Shown: positions 26,145 to 34,256 of the stretch, piece after piece
Numbering within the stretch: the first letter of the stretch is position 1
Layout: every line of letters starts with the position of its first letter
Origin: Chlorobiota bacterium
GTDB lineage: Bacteria; Bacteroidota; Bacteroidia; Bacteroidales; B39-G9
Assembly (NCBI GenBank): GCA_013152655.1
Contig: JAADFW010000028.1
Span: 4,453 to 38,708, forward strand
Direction of reading: 5' to 3'
DNA: 34,256 nt
Translations under genes and position numbers: made by a program
The notes under the pieces: model-generated
The model's database searches: none
Seen by the model: the letters and a program-made list of their open reading frames with translations, nothing else
Told to the model about the DNA's origin: nothing

Positions 26145-27515
26145 ATGGAAAAAATTAAAAATTACTTAGAAGAAAACAAAGACAGATTTCTTGAAGAATT
26201 GTTCGATTTAATCAGAATCCCATCTATAAGTGCAAAAGAAGAACATATAGATGATATGTTTAAAGCAACTAAATATATACAACAAAAACTTTACGATGCG
26301 GGTGCTGATAAAGTAGAAGTAATTCCAACTACCGGCCATCCTGTTATTTATGGCGAAAAAATTATTGATCCTGCTAAACCAACCGTTTTAGTTTATGGAC
26401 ATTACGACGTTCAGCCTGCCGAACCAATCGAACTATGGAAATCGCCTCCTTTTGAACCGGAAGTGCGCGATGGAAAAATATTTGCCCGTGGTGCCGACGA
26501 TGACAAAGGACAAATGTTTATGCATATAAAAGCATTTGAGCTAATGAATCGCCTCAATTTATTAACAACTAATGTAAAATTTATGATTGAAGGCGAAGAA
26601 GAAGTGGGTTCTCCAAGCTTAAAACAATTTTGCATTGACAATAAAGAAAAACTGAAAGCAGATATTATCCTAATTTCAGATACAACCATGATAGCTAATG
26701 ATATTCCTTCTATAACGGTTGGATTACGAGGATTAAGCTACATGGAAGTTGAAGTAACCGGGCCAAACCGCGATCTTCATTCCGGCTTATATGGAGGAGC
26801 AGTAGCAAATCCAATAAATATTCTAACAAAAATGATTGCTTCGCTAACTGATGAAAACAATCATATTACAATACCCGGATTTTATGATGATGTTGAAGAA
26901 GTAAGTAAAGAAGAAAGAGCAGAAATGGCTAAAGCTCCATTTAACCTCAAAACATATAAAAACGAACTCGATATTGATGAAGTAGTTGGTGAAAAAGGTT
27001 TTTCAACAATAGAGCGTACCGGTATTCGTCCTTCCTTAGATGTTAATGGAATTTGGGGCGGATATATTGAAAAAGGAGCTAAAACAGTTCTTCCTTCAAA
27101 AGCTTACGCAAAAATATCTATGCGTTTGGTTCCTAATCAAAATTCTAAAAAAATTGATGAATTATTTATAAAATATTTCGAATCAATTGCTCCAAAGGGC
27201 GTAAAAGTAAAAGCAAAAAGTTTACATGGTGGCGAAGGCTATGTTTCACCAACCGATACACCTGCTTATCGCGCAGCAAGTAAAGCATATACCGAAACAT
27301 TTGGGAAAAAACCAATTCCAACACGCAGTGGTGGAAGTATTCCTATTGTTTCTGATTTTGAAGAAGTTCTGGGAATAAAATCTATTTTAATGGGATTTGG
27401 CCTTGATTCTGATGCCATTCATTCACCTAATGAAAATTACCCGCTTTTTAATTTCTATAAAGGAATTGAAACCATACCTTATTTTTATAAATACTATTCA
27501 GAGCTTAAAAAATAA
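26145..27515 (+). CDS. M20 family dipeptidase
   Basis: Zinc-dependent cytoplasmic peptidase of 456 residues, of the CNDP/DUG1-like branch of M20. The di-metal site can be read: His86 and Asp88 (YGHYDVQP), Asp119 (RGADDDKGQ), the catalytic Glu152 with ligand Glu153 (IEGEEEVGSPS), and His in SDAIHSPNE near the C-terminus. The insertion domain with RDLHSGLYGGAVANP (dimerisation and substrate His) is present. It would hydrolyse dipeptides to free amino acids. No signal peptide. It is the last gene of the probable gpmI operon. Exact dipeptide preference is unknown. Confidence 0.93.
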   Translation: MEKIKNYLEENKDRFLEELFDLIRIPSISAKEEHIDDMFKATKYIQQKLYDAGADKVEVIPTTGHPVIYGEKIIDPAKPTVLVYGHYDVQPAEPIELWKSPPFEPEVRDGKIFARGADDDKGQMFMHIKAFELMNRLNLLTTNVKFMIEGEEEVGSPSLKQFCIDNKEKLKADIILISDTTMIANDIPSITVGLRGLSYMEVEVTGPNRDLHSGLYGGAVANPINILTKMIASLTDENNHITIPGFYDDVEEVSKEERAEMAKAPFNLKTYKNELDIDEVVGEKGFSTIERTGIRPSLDVNGIWGGYIEKGAKTVLPSKAYAKISMRLVPNQNSKKIDELFIKYFESIAPKGVKVKAKSLHGGEGYVSPTDTPAYRAASKAYTETFGKKPIPTRSGGSIPIVSDFEEVLGIKSILMGFGLDSDAIHSPNENYPLFNFYKGIETIPYFYKYYSELKK

Positions 27516-27816
27516 ACTATAGAAATATTATTGAATTTTTTTTCTCATTAAACAGCCTTCTGTTTTAATCTATTCCAAATTGTATAATGGCAATATGATA
27601 GCTGTTATAGGCCAGGAATTAGTTGTCATAAATATGAAATAAAAAACATCATTCCATTGATAAACAATAGTTTATATTTCAGAAAGTTTATCCTATTCAA
27701 TAAGGAAGATACTTTTGTGACAGCTACTTTCTTTTATATTTAATAATAATGCCAAAATAATTATAAATACATATTTTCCTGTACACCCCCCCATATTTAT
27801 TAAGCACTAATTATTA

Positions 27817-27840
27817 TTTTTCACTTTATTTTTCACTTTA
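27817..27840. repeat. Perfect tandem repeat TTTTTCACTTTA x2
   Basis: Two identical 12-base units abut each other 36-59 bases upstream of the proposed -7 box of glutamine synthetase III, where an activator would bind. The flanking C7 and G5 runs lie on either side. Confidence 0.6.
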
Positions 27841-27875
27841 TATGTATTTTTAAGGGGGTAATGCTATTTTTTTTA

Positions 27876-27883
27876 TATTTTTG
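27876..27883 (+). promoter_or_regulatory. -7 box of glutamine synthetase III
   Basis: TATTTTTG is an exact TAnnTTTG match 39 bases before the ATG. In place of the -33 TTTG there is TTAAGGGGG, so the promoter may depend on an activator. Confidence 0.45.
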
Positions 27884-27922
27884 AAGCGCAATCATTAATT
27901 TATTAATTTAAACTCTGATAAA

Positions 27923-30115
27923 ATGGCCACTATTCGTTTTACTGCAATGCAAGAAGTTCTTAACAGATCATCATTAAAAGTTGATCCGCCTTCTGATAAA
28001 ATTTCAGAATATTTTGGAAATTGCGTATTTAACAAGCCAAAAATGCAAAAATATTTGTCGAAAGAAGCTTATACAAGCTTATTAGCATCAATTGAAACCG
28101 GCACTAAAATTAACCGGAAAGTAGCAGACCAAATTGCATCAGGAATGAAAGCATGGGCATTAGAAAACGGAGCAACACATTACACACACTGGTTTCAGCC
28201 ATTGAATGGCGCTACAGCCGAAAAGCACGATGCATTTTTTGAACCTGACGGTAATGGCGGTGTATTCGAAAATTTTGACGGAGCCTTACTAATTCAACAA
28301 GAACCCGATGCCTCCAGTTTTCCAAGTGGTGGAATACGAAACACTTTTGAAGCAAGAGGATATACAGCCTGGGACACCTCTTCTCCTGCTTTTATTATTG
28401 ATAAAACCCTCTGTATTCCTACAATCTTTATATCTTATACGGGTGAAGCACTCGATTATAAAACACCTCTTCTTAAATCTTTAAATTACCTTGATAAAAC
28501 AGCTACTGAAGTTTGTCAATATTTTGACAAAAATGTAAATAAAGTAATTGCAACTCTTGGCTGGGAGCAAGAATATTTTTTAATTGACGAAGCTTTATAT
28601 AACGCACGCCCCGACCTGGTTTTAACAGGAAGAACACTAATGGGGCATGCCTCTGCCAAAGACCAGCAACTTGAAGACCATTATTTCGGTTCTATTCCCG
28701 GACGTGTTTCTGCTTTTATGAAAGATTTTGAATTTGAATCATATAAATTAGGCATTCCGGTAAAAACCAGACATAATGAAGTTGCTCCAAACCAGTTTGA
28801 ATGTGCTCCTGTTTTTGAAGAAGTTAATTTAGCAGTAGATCACAACCAATTAATTATGGAGATAATGCGAAAAATTGCCAGAAAACATAAATTCAGAATA
28901 CTTTTTCATGAAAAACCATTCAATGGAATTAATGGTTCAGGGAAACACAACAACTGGTCATTAATGACAAATACCGGAGTCAATTTGCTTTCTCCGGGAA
29001 AAACACCAAAAAACAACCTGCAATTCCTTACTTTTTTAATAAATACAATAAAAGCCGTTTACAGTCATTCCGATTTATTACGTGCCAGCATTTCTTCGGC
29101 AGGCAATGCACATCGTTTGGGCGCTAACGAAGCTCCTCCTTCTATTATTTCAATATTTATTGGCCAACAATTAACTAAAATATTAGATGAATTGGAAACC
29201 AGAGTTTCAGATAAAAAAATGACCCCCGAGGAAAAATCGGAATTAAAACTGGATATTGGAAAAATACCTGAAATTCTATTAGACAATACCGACAGGAACA
29301 GAACTTCACCTTTTGCCTTTACCGGAAACCGGTTTGAATTTAGAGCTGTCGGCTCTTCAGCAAACTGTGCTTCGCCAATGATAATACTTAATTCAGCAGT
29401 TGCTAAACAACTTAAAGATTTCAAACAGGAAGTGGATCATATTATTGAAACAAAAAAAATTAAAAAGGATGAAGCTATTTTTATTGTTCTACGCAACTAT
29501 ATTAAAGAATCGAAAAAAGTTCGCTTTGAAGGAAACGGCTATAGTCAGGATTGGATAAAAGAAGCTGAAAAAAGAGGACTTACCAACATCCAAAGTATAA
29601 CAGAATCGCTGAAGCATTTCATATCTGAAAAAACTATTAATTTGTTCAGTGAAAACCAGATTCTCTCTAAACGAGAATTAGAAGCCCGGTATGAAGTACG
29701 TCTTGACTTTTATGTTAAAAAAATTCAAATTGAAGCCCGGATACTTGGAGATTTAGCAATAAACCATATAATTCCAACTGCCATAAATTATCAGAATACT
29801 TTAATTAAAAACGTAAAAGGACTCAAAGAATTAGTTTCCGATATTGAATTTGAACAAATTGCCGGAACACAACTTCAAACCATTAAGAAAATTTCTGAGC
29901 ATATATCTTCTATTAGAATGAACGTTAAAGAGATGGTTAATAAACGAAAGGTAGCTAATAAAATGGAAGATATTATTGCCAAAACGGTTAGTTACGAAAA
30001 AGAAATTTATCCTTTTCTTAGCAACATAAGATATCATATTGATAAATTGGAATTAATTGTTGATAATGCAATTTGGCCATTGCCAAAGTATCGTGAATTA
30101 CTTTATTCAATATAA
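27923..30115 (+). CDS. glnN: Glutamine synthetase type III
   Basis: A 730-residue cytoplasmic enzyme that makes glutamine from glutamate, ammonia and ATP. The type III form, typical of Bacteroidota and cyanobacteria, is much longer than GSI (about 470) and has its own N-terminal domain, here beginning MATIRFTAMQEVLNR and containing HYTHWFQPLNGATAEKHDAF. Active-site motifs: GWEQEYFLID (about 212-221), EVAPNQFECAPVFEE, FNGINGSGKHNNWS (about 331-344), and DRNRTSPFAFTGNRFEFR (about 457-474). A long helical C-terminal part follows (about 560-730). No adenylylation site of the GSI type is evident. The gene stands alone, with a repeat-bearing upstream region suggesting nitrogen control, though that is inference. 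Confidence 0.97.
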   Translation: MATIRFTAMQEVLNRSSLKVDPPSDKISEYFGNCVFNKPKMQKYLSKEAYTSLLASIETGTKINRKVADQIASGMKAWALENGATHYTHWFQPLNGATAEKHDAFFEPDGNGGVFENFDGALLIQQEPDASSFPSGGIRNTFEARGYTAWDTSSPAFIIDKTLCIPTIFISYTGEALDYKTPLLKSLNYLDKTATEVCQYFDKNVNKVIATLGWEQEYFLIDEALYNARPDLVLTGRTLMGHASAKDQQLEDHYFGSIPGRVSAFMKDFEFESYKLGIPVKTRHNEVAPNQFECAPVFEEVNLAVDHNQLIMEIMRKIARKHKFRILFHEKPFNGINGSGKHNNWSLMTNTGVNLLSPGKTPKNNLQFLTFLINTIKAVYSHSDLLRASISSAGNAHRLGANEAPPSIISIFIGQQLTKILDELETRVSDKKMTPEEKSELKLDIGKIPEILLDNTDRNRTSPFAFTGNRFEFRAVGSSANCASPMIILNSAVAKQLKDFKQEVDHIIETKKIKKDEAIFIVLRNYIKESKKVRFEGNGYSQDWIKEAEKRGLTNIQSITESLKHFISEKTINLFSENQILSKRELEARYEVRLDFYVKKIQIEARILGDLAINHIIPTAINYQNTLIKNVKGLKELVSDIEFEQIAGTQLQTIKKISEHISSIRMNVKEMVNKRKVANKMEDIIAKTVSYEKEIYPFLSNIRYHIDKLELIVDNAIWPLPKYRELLYSI

Positions 30116-30229
30116 TAAATAGCCTTTGCCGCGAAACGCATAATATCGTGTTACTCTTGTATTGAAAAAGGGAAAGTTCTTCTTTTGTTAATAAGAAATC
30201 CTTGCTTAATTTAGCTGCAAATTTTTTAT

Positions 30230-32614
30230 ATGAGTGTAGCATGTTATCATTGTGGCGAAGATTGCGGAAAACATCCGGTAATGTGGGACGAAAAACCGTT
30301 TTGTTGCGAAGGTTGCAAAACGGTTTACGATATTTTGAAAGAAAATAAGCTCTACACTTATTATGAAATGGATAATGCCCCCGGCATTAAAGTAAATGAA
30401 GTAAATTATGGTAATAAATATGCTTATCTCGATAATTCGGAAATAATTCATTCACTACTTGATTTTACTGAAGGAGAATATAGCCGTATAACTTTTTTTA
30501 TCCCAAGCATACATTGTAGTTCTTGTATTTGGTTGCTTGAAAATTTACACCGTTTTAAAAACGGTATTGTTCATTCAAATGTAAATTTTGTTAAAAAAGA
30601 AGTTTATATCACTTTCAAACAAGATGAAATTTCTTTGCGTAAGCTTGTTGAATTACTTGTTTCAATAAGTTATGTGCCGCAAATTACATTAGATTCGGCA
30701 AAAAGAAAAGATAAAAAAAGCAGTAGCAAGCAATTAATTTATAAGCTTGGAATTGCAGGTTTTGCATTCGGAAATATTATGCTTTTAAGTTTTCCTGAAT
30801 ATTTCTCAGGTAAATATTTAATTGAATCGCATTACCGGGTATTTTTCAGTTGGTTAAATTTAATACTTGCGTTACCTGTAGTTTTTTATTCCAGTTCAGA
30901 TTATTTTTCTTCAGCATTTAAAAATCTTTTTCATGGAATTGTAAATATTGACTTGCCGGTTTCTATCGGGATTATCACTATTTTCTTACGTTCAAGCTAC
31001 GAGATTATTAGCCAGACAGGTGCCGGGTATATGGATTCTTTAACAGGACTTGTTTTTTTTCTGCTAATTGGCAAATGGTATCAAAATAAAACATATCAGG
31101 CCTTGTCGTTTAACCGGGATTATAAGTCATATTTTCCTATTGCAGTTACAAGGTTAAATAACAACAATGAAGAAAGTATTCCTTTAGATAAAATAAACAC
31201 AGGTGACATTCTAATTGTAAGAAATAAAGAACTGATTCCTGCTGATTCAACATTAGTTAAGGGACAAGGGAATATTGACTATAGTTTTGTTACCGGAGAA
31301 TCAACCCCTGTTGAAAAAAGTACAGGTGAATCAATTCTTGCCGGAGGAAGGCAAATAGGCAGCTTAATACAATTAAAAGTTAACAAAAAAGTTGAACAAA
31401 GTTATTTAACACAACTTTGGAACCAGGATGTAACTTCAACAAAAACAATGAAAAGTATTACAACTTTTATTGATAAAGTGAGTAAGTACTTTACAATTAT
31501 TATCATCTTAATTGCCACAATAACAGGTGTTTATTGGTTGTTTATAAATCCCGGCATGGCCATGAATGCTTTCACATCAGTTTTAATTATTGCATGTCCC
31601 TGTGCATTGGCACTTACCATTCCATTTACTTTTGGAAGTACTATGCGGGTTTTTGGAAAAAATGAGTTTTATATACGTAAAACCGACGTTATAGAAAAAC
31701 TAACTAAAATTGATACTATAGTATTTGATAAAACAGGAACTATTACACAAACAGGAAAAGTAAATATCCATTTTGAAGGGGAAAAACTAACTAATGAAGA
31801 AATAAAATTAATTAAATCAGTTACCCGTCATTCTTCACACCCGTTAAGTAATAACCTTTTTAACTATTTACCCGGAAATGATTTTTTTGAAGTAACCAGG
31901 TTTGAAGAAATTCCTGCACGTGGCATAAAAGCTAAAATAAACGGTTCTGAAATAAAGATTGGTTCTGAAGAATTTGTCTCAAATAAAAAAAACAATTCCT
32001 CACAATTATCAACAAATGTTTTTATATCTATTAACAATAATACCAAAGGATTTTTTAAAATTGAAAACAAATACAGGAAAAATTTAAACGTACTTGTATC
32101 AAAATTAAGAACTGTTTTTAGCGTACATTTATTGTCAGGAGATAATGAAGCCGAGCGTGAAAAGCTTTTGCCAATATTTAAAGATAAAGGTAAAATACAT
32201 TTTAATCAATCGCCAACCGATAAATTAAAATATGTTAACAAACTTAAAGAATTTGGCAAGAAAGTATTAATGATTGGTGATGGATTAAACGATGCCGGTG
32301 CACTAAATGTAAGTGATGTTGGAATTTCAATTGCCGACGACGTATATCATTTTACACCTGCCAGCGATGCCATATTAAAAGGTGAAAAATTCGGAGATTT
32401 ATATCAATTTATAAAATTTACAAAATCCAGTCTCTCAATTGTTTATATAAGTCTCGGTATTTCATTTTTATACAATTTTGTAGGGATATTTTTTGCTGTT
32501 CAAGGATATTTAACTCCAATTGTTTCAGCCATTTTAATGCCATTAAGCTCTGTAAGCGTAGTTGCTTTTGTAACTTTTTCTGTACTTGTTTCAGCAAGGT
32601 TAAAAAAATTATAA
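30230..32614 (+). CDS. ccoI: Copper-exporting P1B-type ATPase, CcoI/FixI type
   Basis: A 794-residue membrane pump that moves Cu(I) out of the cytoplasm, in this subfamily for cbb3 cytochrome oxidase assembly. The N-terminus carries a Cys-rich CcoI-type segment (CYHCGEDCGKH, then FCCEGCKTVYDIL) and an HMA-like domain with Cys96 and Cys99 (IHCSSCIWLLE). The transport motif CPC is at 456-458 (IIACPCALALTIPF), the phosphorylated Asp500 in DKTGT, SSHPLSNN of the nucleotide domain, and GDGLND at 683-688. The start ATG at 30230 places the Cys-rich segment at the very N-terminus as in homologues. The usual followers ccoS and ccoNO are absent: the next gene is convergent. Function is firm for a copper ATPase and likely for the oxidase role. 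Confidence 0.93.
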   Translation: MSVACYHCGEDCGKHPVMWDEKPFCCEGCKTVYDILKENKLYTYYEMDNAPGIKVNEVNYGNKYAYLDNSEIIHSLLDFTEGEYSRITFFIPSIHCSSCIWLLENLHRFKNGIVHSNVNFVKKEVYITFKQDEISLRKLVELLVSISYVPQITLDSAKRKDKKSSSKQLIYKLGIAGFAFGNIMLLSFPEYFSGKYLIESHYRVFFSWLNLILALPVVFYSSSDYFSSAFKNLFHGIVNIDLPVSIGIITIFLRSSYEIISQTGAGYMDSLTGLVFFLLIGKWYQNKTYQALSFNRDYKSYFPIAVTRLNNNNEESIPLDKINTGDILIVRNKELIPADSTLVKGQGNIDYSFVTGESTPVEKSTGESILAGGRQIGSLIQLKVNKKVEQSYLTQLWNQDVTSTKTMKSITTFIDKVSKYFTIIIILIATITGVYWLFINPGMAMNAFTSVLIIACPCALALTIPFTFGSTMRVFGKNEFYIRKTDVIEKLTKIDTIVFDKTGTITQTGKVNIHFEGEKLTNEEIKLIKSVTRHSSHPLSNNLFNYLPGNDFFEVTRFEEIPARGIKAKINGSEIKIGSEEFVSNKKNNSSQLSTNVFISINNNTKGFFKIENKYRKNLNVLVSKLRTVFSVHLLSGDNEAEREKLLPIFKDKGKIHFNQSPTDKLKYVNKLKEFGKKVLMIGDGLNDAGALNVSDVGISIADDVYHFTPASDAILKGEKFGDLYQFIKFTKSSLSIVYISLGISFLYNFVGIFFAVQGYLTPIVSAILMPLSSVSVVAFVTFSVLVSARLKKL

Positions 32615-32702
32615 TAATCAATTGTAAAATTTTGATTCTGAAAGCAATTTTGTAATACAAAACTATCCTTTACAAACCTACAATATTGATTCTCCCAACA
32701 AA

Positions 32703-34172
32703 CTAAATTTTAATACCTATTACTAATATATCATCAACCTGTTCATTATTGCCTTTCCAATCACCCATTGTTTTTTCAAGAAATTGCTTTTGTTCATTCA
32801 TTGTTTTATGTTGAATTTCAATCAACATTTCCTTAAAGCGCTTTGTTTTAAATTTCCCTCCGTTTGTACCACCAAACTGATCAACATATCCATCAGAAAA
32901 CATAAAAATAATATCATTTTTTTCAATCTCTATCTCATGATTAGTAAAATCTTTTTCTTTCAAATAAATCCCAATAGGGTTTTTATCACCTTTCCAAATA
33001 TTTAAATTCCCGTTACGAATTAAATATAGAGGATTATTAGCACCTGCAAAATTTAGTTTCATATTTGCTTTATCTATCATACAAAATGAAATATCCATTC
33101 CATCTTTAGCTTCATCAGTTTTACCGGTTTGTTTTAATGAAGTTTTTACATGTAATCTCAAATCTTCTAAAATCTCAGCCGCATTGCTATATTTTTCATT
33201 ATTAGCAATTTCATTTAAAAACGATATACCCAACATACTCATAAATGCACCGGGTACCCCATGTCCGGTGCAATCGGCTGCGGTAACCAAAAAATAACTG
33301 CTATCATTATTATGAATTTCCTTAAACCAATAGAAATCTCCACTCACAATATCCCTGGGTTTAAAAAGAATGAAACTTTCGGGAAAATTACTCGACAGTT
33401 TTTCTTTAGAAGGAAGAATGGCTGATTGAATTCTTTGTGCATATAAAATACTATCTGTAATATTTTTATTTTGTATAAATATTTTTTCGCTTTGTGTTTC
33501 AATTTCTTCTTTCTGCGCTGTAATTTCTTCATTTTTTTCAAATAGCTCATCACGTTGATTTACAACTATTTGTTCGTAATTCAAATTTATTTTTTGTAGA
33601 AAAAAAATCAGTAAAACAACAAAAAAGAAAATACCGGTAGTTGCTCCTTGAAATATTATAAAATGCTTATGAATATAAGGCATATCAGTTATATAAATAC
33701 CAAAAAGATTATGTATTAAATCATAAAAAATAAACAAGATAATACTGGTTGACATTGCTAAAACAGCTTTTTTCTGATTGTTAAAACTAATTAATGCTGC
33801 CGGTAACAATCCAAACATTATTATCAACCATCTTGGAATAAAATATAAATACAGACTTCTCCCTTCCCCATTTGTTTTTGCAAAAATTGACAATGCAATA
33901 AAAAATAACGGTAAAACAATAGAAACAACAAAAATTGAAACTAAAACTTTACCTCTATAATTTAAATATAAAGTATATGCAAGTATAGGTAGAATAATAT
34001 AAAATGAAACCGGTATAAGTCGTAATCCTATAAAATAGGTAATGAACGATCCGATAATAAAAAAAACAATTAATACCCTAATAATCTGGTTATACAAAAT
34101 AGTGCTTTTTTGTATATACATTGGCATTTCTTCATTTACGCCCAGTATCGATATTTTTTGCCATAAGTTCAT
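32703..34172 (-). CDS. Six-TM membrane SpoIIE-type PP2C phosphatase
   Basis: A 489-residue membrane Ser/Thr phosphatase. About six TM helices (31-50, 53-72, 76-97, 109-130, 136-158, 169-193) form an uncharacterised membrane sensor. A coiled coil follows (about 195-240, EEITAQKEEIETQSEKI), then the SpoIIE domain (about 245-489). Metal-binding acids are present: Asp279 (SGDFYW), Asp300 (ADCTGHG), Asp357/360 (AKDGMD) and Asp480-481 (QVDDIL). The phosphatase domain is strikingly similar to that of the propeller phosphatase at 8489-12259, including NITDSILYAQRIQSA before it and DQFGG within it. It is convergent with ccoI (88-base gap). Start ATG at 34172. The substrate is probably a phosphorylated STAS-type protein, by family analogy. 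Confidence 0.92.
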   Translation of the reverse strand: MNLWQKISILGVNEEMPMYIQKSTILYNQIIRVLIVFFIIGSFITYFIGLRLIPVSFYIILPILAYTLYLNYRGKVLVSIFVVSIVLPLFFIALSIFAKTNGEGRSLYLYFIPRWLIIMFGLLPAALISFNNQKKAVLAMSTSIILFIFYDLIHNLFGIYITDMPYIHKHFIIFQGATTGIFFFVVLLIFFLQKINLNYEQIVVNQRDELFEKNEEITAQKEEIETQSEKIFIQNKNITDSILYAQRIQSAILPSKEKLSSNFPESFILFKPRDIVSGDFYWFKEIHNNDSSYFLVTAADCTGHGVPGAFMSMLGISFLNEIANNEKYSNAAEILEDLRLHVKTSLKQTGKTDEAKDGMDISFCMIDKANMKLNFAGANNPLYLIRNGNLNIWKGDKNPIGIYLKEKDFTNHEIEIEKNDIIFMFSDGYVDQFGGTNGGKFKTKRFKEMLIEIQHKTMNEQKQFLEKTMGDWKGNNEQVDDILVIGIKI

Positions 34173-34256
34173 TACAAATTCTCATTAATTTTTATAAATT
34201 TATAAATAATTTTTAACTAATAGTAAAATGCTCATTTTTGTTGTTTCTATTGTTTT

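Larger units (their letters stand above)
27516..27922. other. Intergenic region upstream of glutamine synthetase III
   Basis: 407 bases without a gene. It holds a run of seven C (27786-27792), a perfect tandem 12-base repeat (27817-27840), five G (27854-27858) that could pair with the C run, and a -7 box (27876-27883). The first 250 bases are plain AT-rich sequence in which I see neither a reading frame nor a clear terminator for the dipeptidase gene. Confidence 0.6.

Noticed and set aside
30188..30223. FNR/CRP-like site before ccoI (TTGC...GCAA)
   Set aside because: Only four bases on each side match, and the half-sites do not fit the FNR consensus well.

Overview
The window comes from the chromosome of an AT-rich member of the Bacteroidota, most likely of the Bacteroidales/Marinilabiliales/Flavobacteriia type. 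The signs are promoter boxes of the TAnnTTTG form (with TTTG 18 bases upstream in two cases), no Shine-Dalgarno sequences, a secreted protein with a C-terminal type IX secretion (T9SS) sorting tail, 'hybrid two-component system' style beta-propeller sensors, and a type III glutamine synthetase. A CcoI/FixI-type copper ATPase suggests a cbb3 oxidase and so some respiration in low oxygen. The small 2[4Fe-4S] ferredoxin suggests anaerobic-type electron transfer as well. No insertion sequence, prophage, integrase or CRISPR array is visible.

Layout. 1-2357 (-): a DPP-IV-like S9 peptidase, cut by the window edge. 2475-3854 (+): a lipid kinase and a free-methionine sulfoxide reductase. 4080-4247 (+): a ferredoxin with a clear promoter and a hairpin terminator shared with the convergent operon. 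4303-15238 (-): a three-gene signalling operon, read from 15238 downwards: a TPR hybrid kinase, a double-propeller PP2C/SpoIIE phosphatase, and a double-propeller hybrid kinase. 15354-15905 (-): a secreted glutathione-peroxidase-like protein. 16061-16135 (-): tRNA-His. 16545-20975 (+): a 1476-residue secreted endonuclease I with a T9SS tail. 21082-21154 (+): tRNA-Phe. 21251-21631 (-): a STAS-like protein. 21892-23231 (+): purine nucleoside phosphorylase and a lipoprotein. 23402-27515 (+): a probable operon of gpmI, a DUF3109 protein, an outer-membrane protein and an M20 dipeptidase. 27923-30115 (+): glutamine synthetase III. 30230-32614 (+): CcoI. 32703-34172 (-): a six-TM SpoIIE phosphatase.

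The most striking part is the 11-kb signalling operon. Two of its proteins share almost the same sensor (14 propeller blades, Y_Y_Y domain, one TM) but have different outputs: a His-Asp-His phosphorelay in one and a PP2C phosphatase in the other. The third protein has the same kinase-receiver-Hpt output behind a TPR sensor. None has a DNA-binding domain, unlike classical HTCS proteins that end in an AraC domain. With the second SpoIIE phosphatase near the right end and the STAS-like protein, this suggests a link between phosphorelay and Ser/Thr partner-switching. That link is inference; the domain content is seen directly. The rest is mainly housekeeping metabolism.
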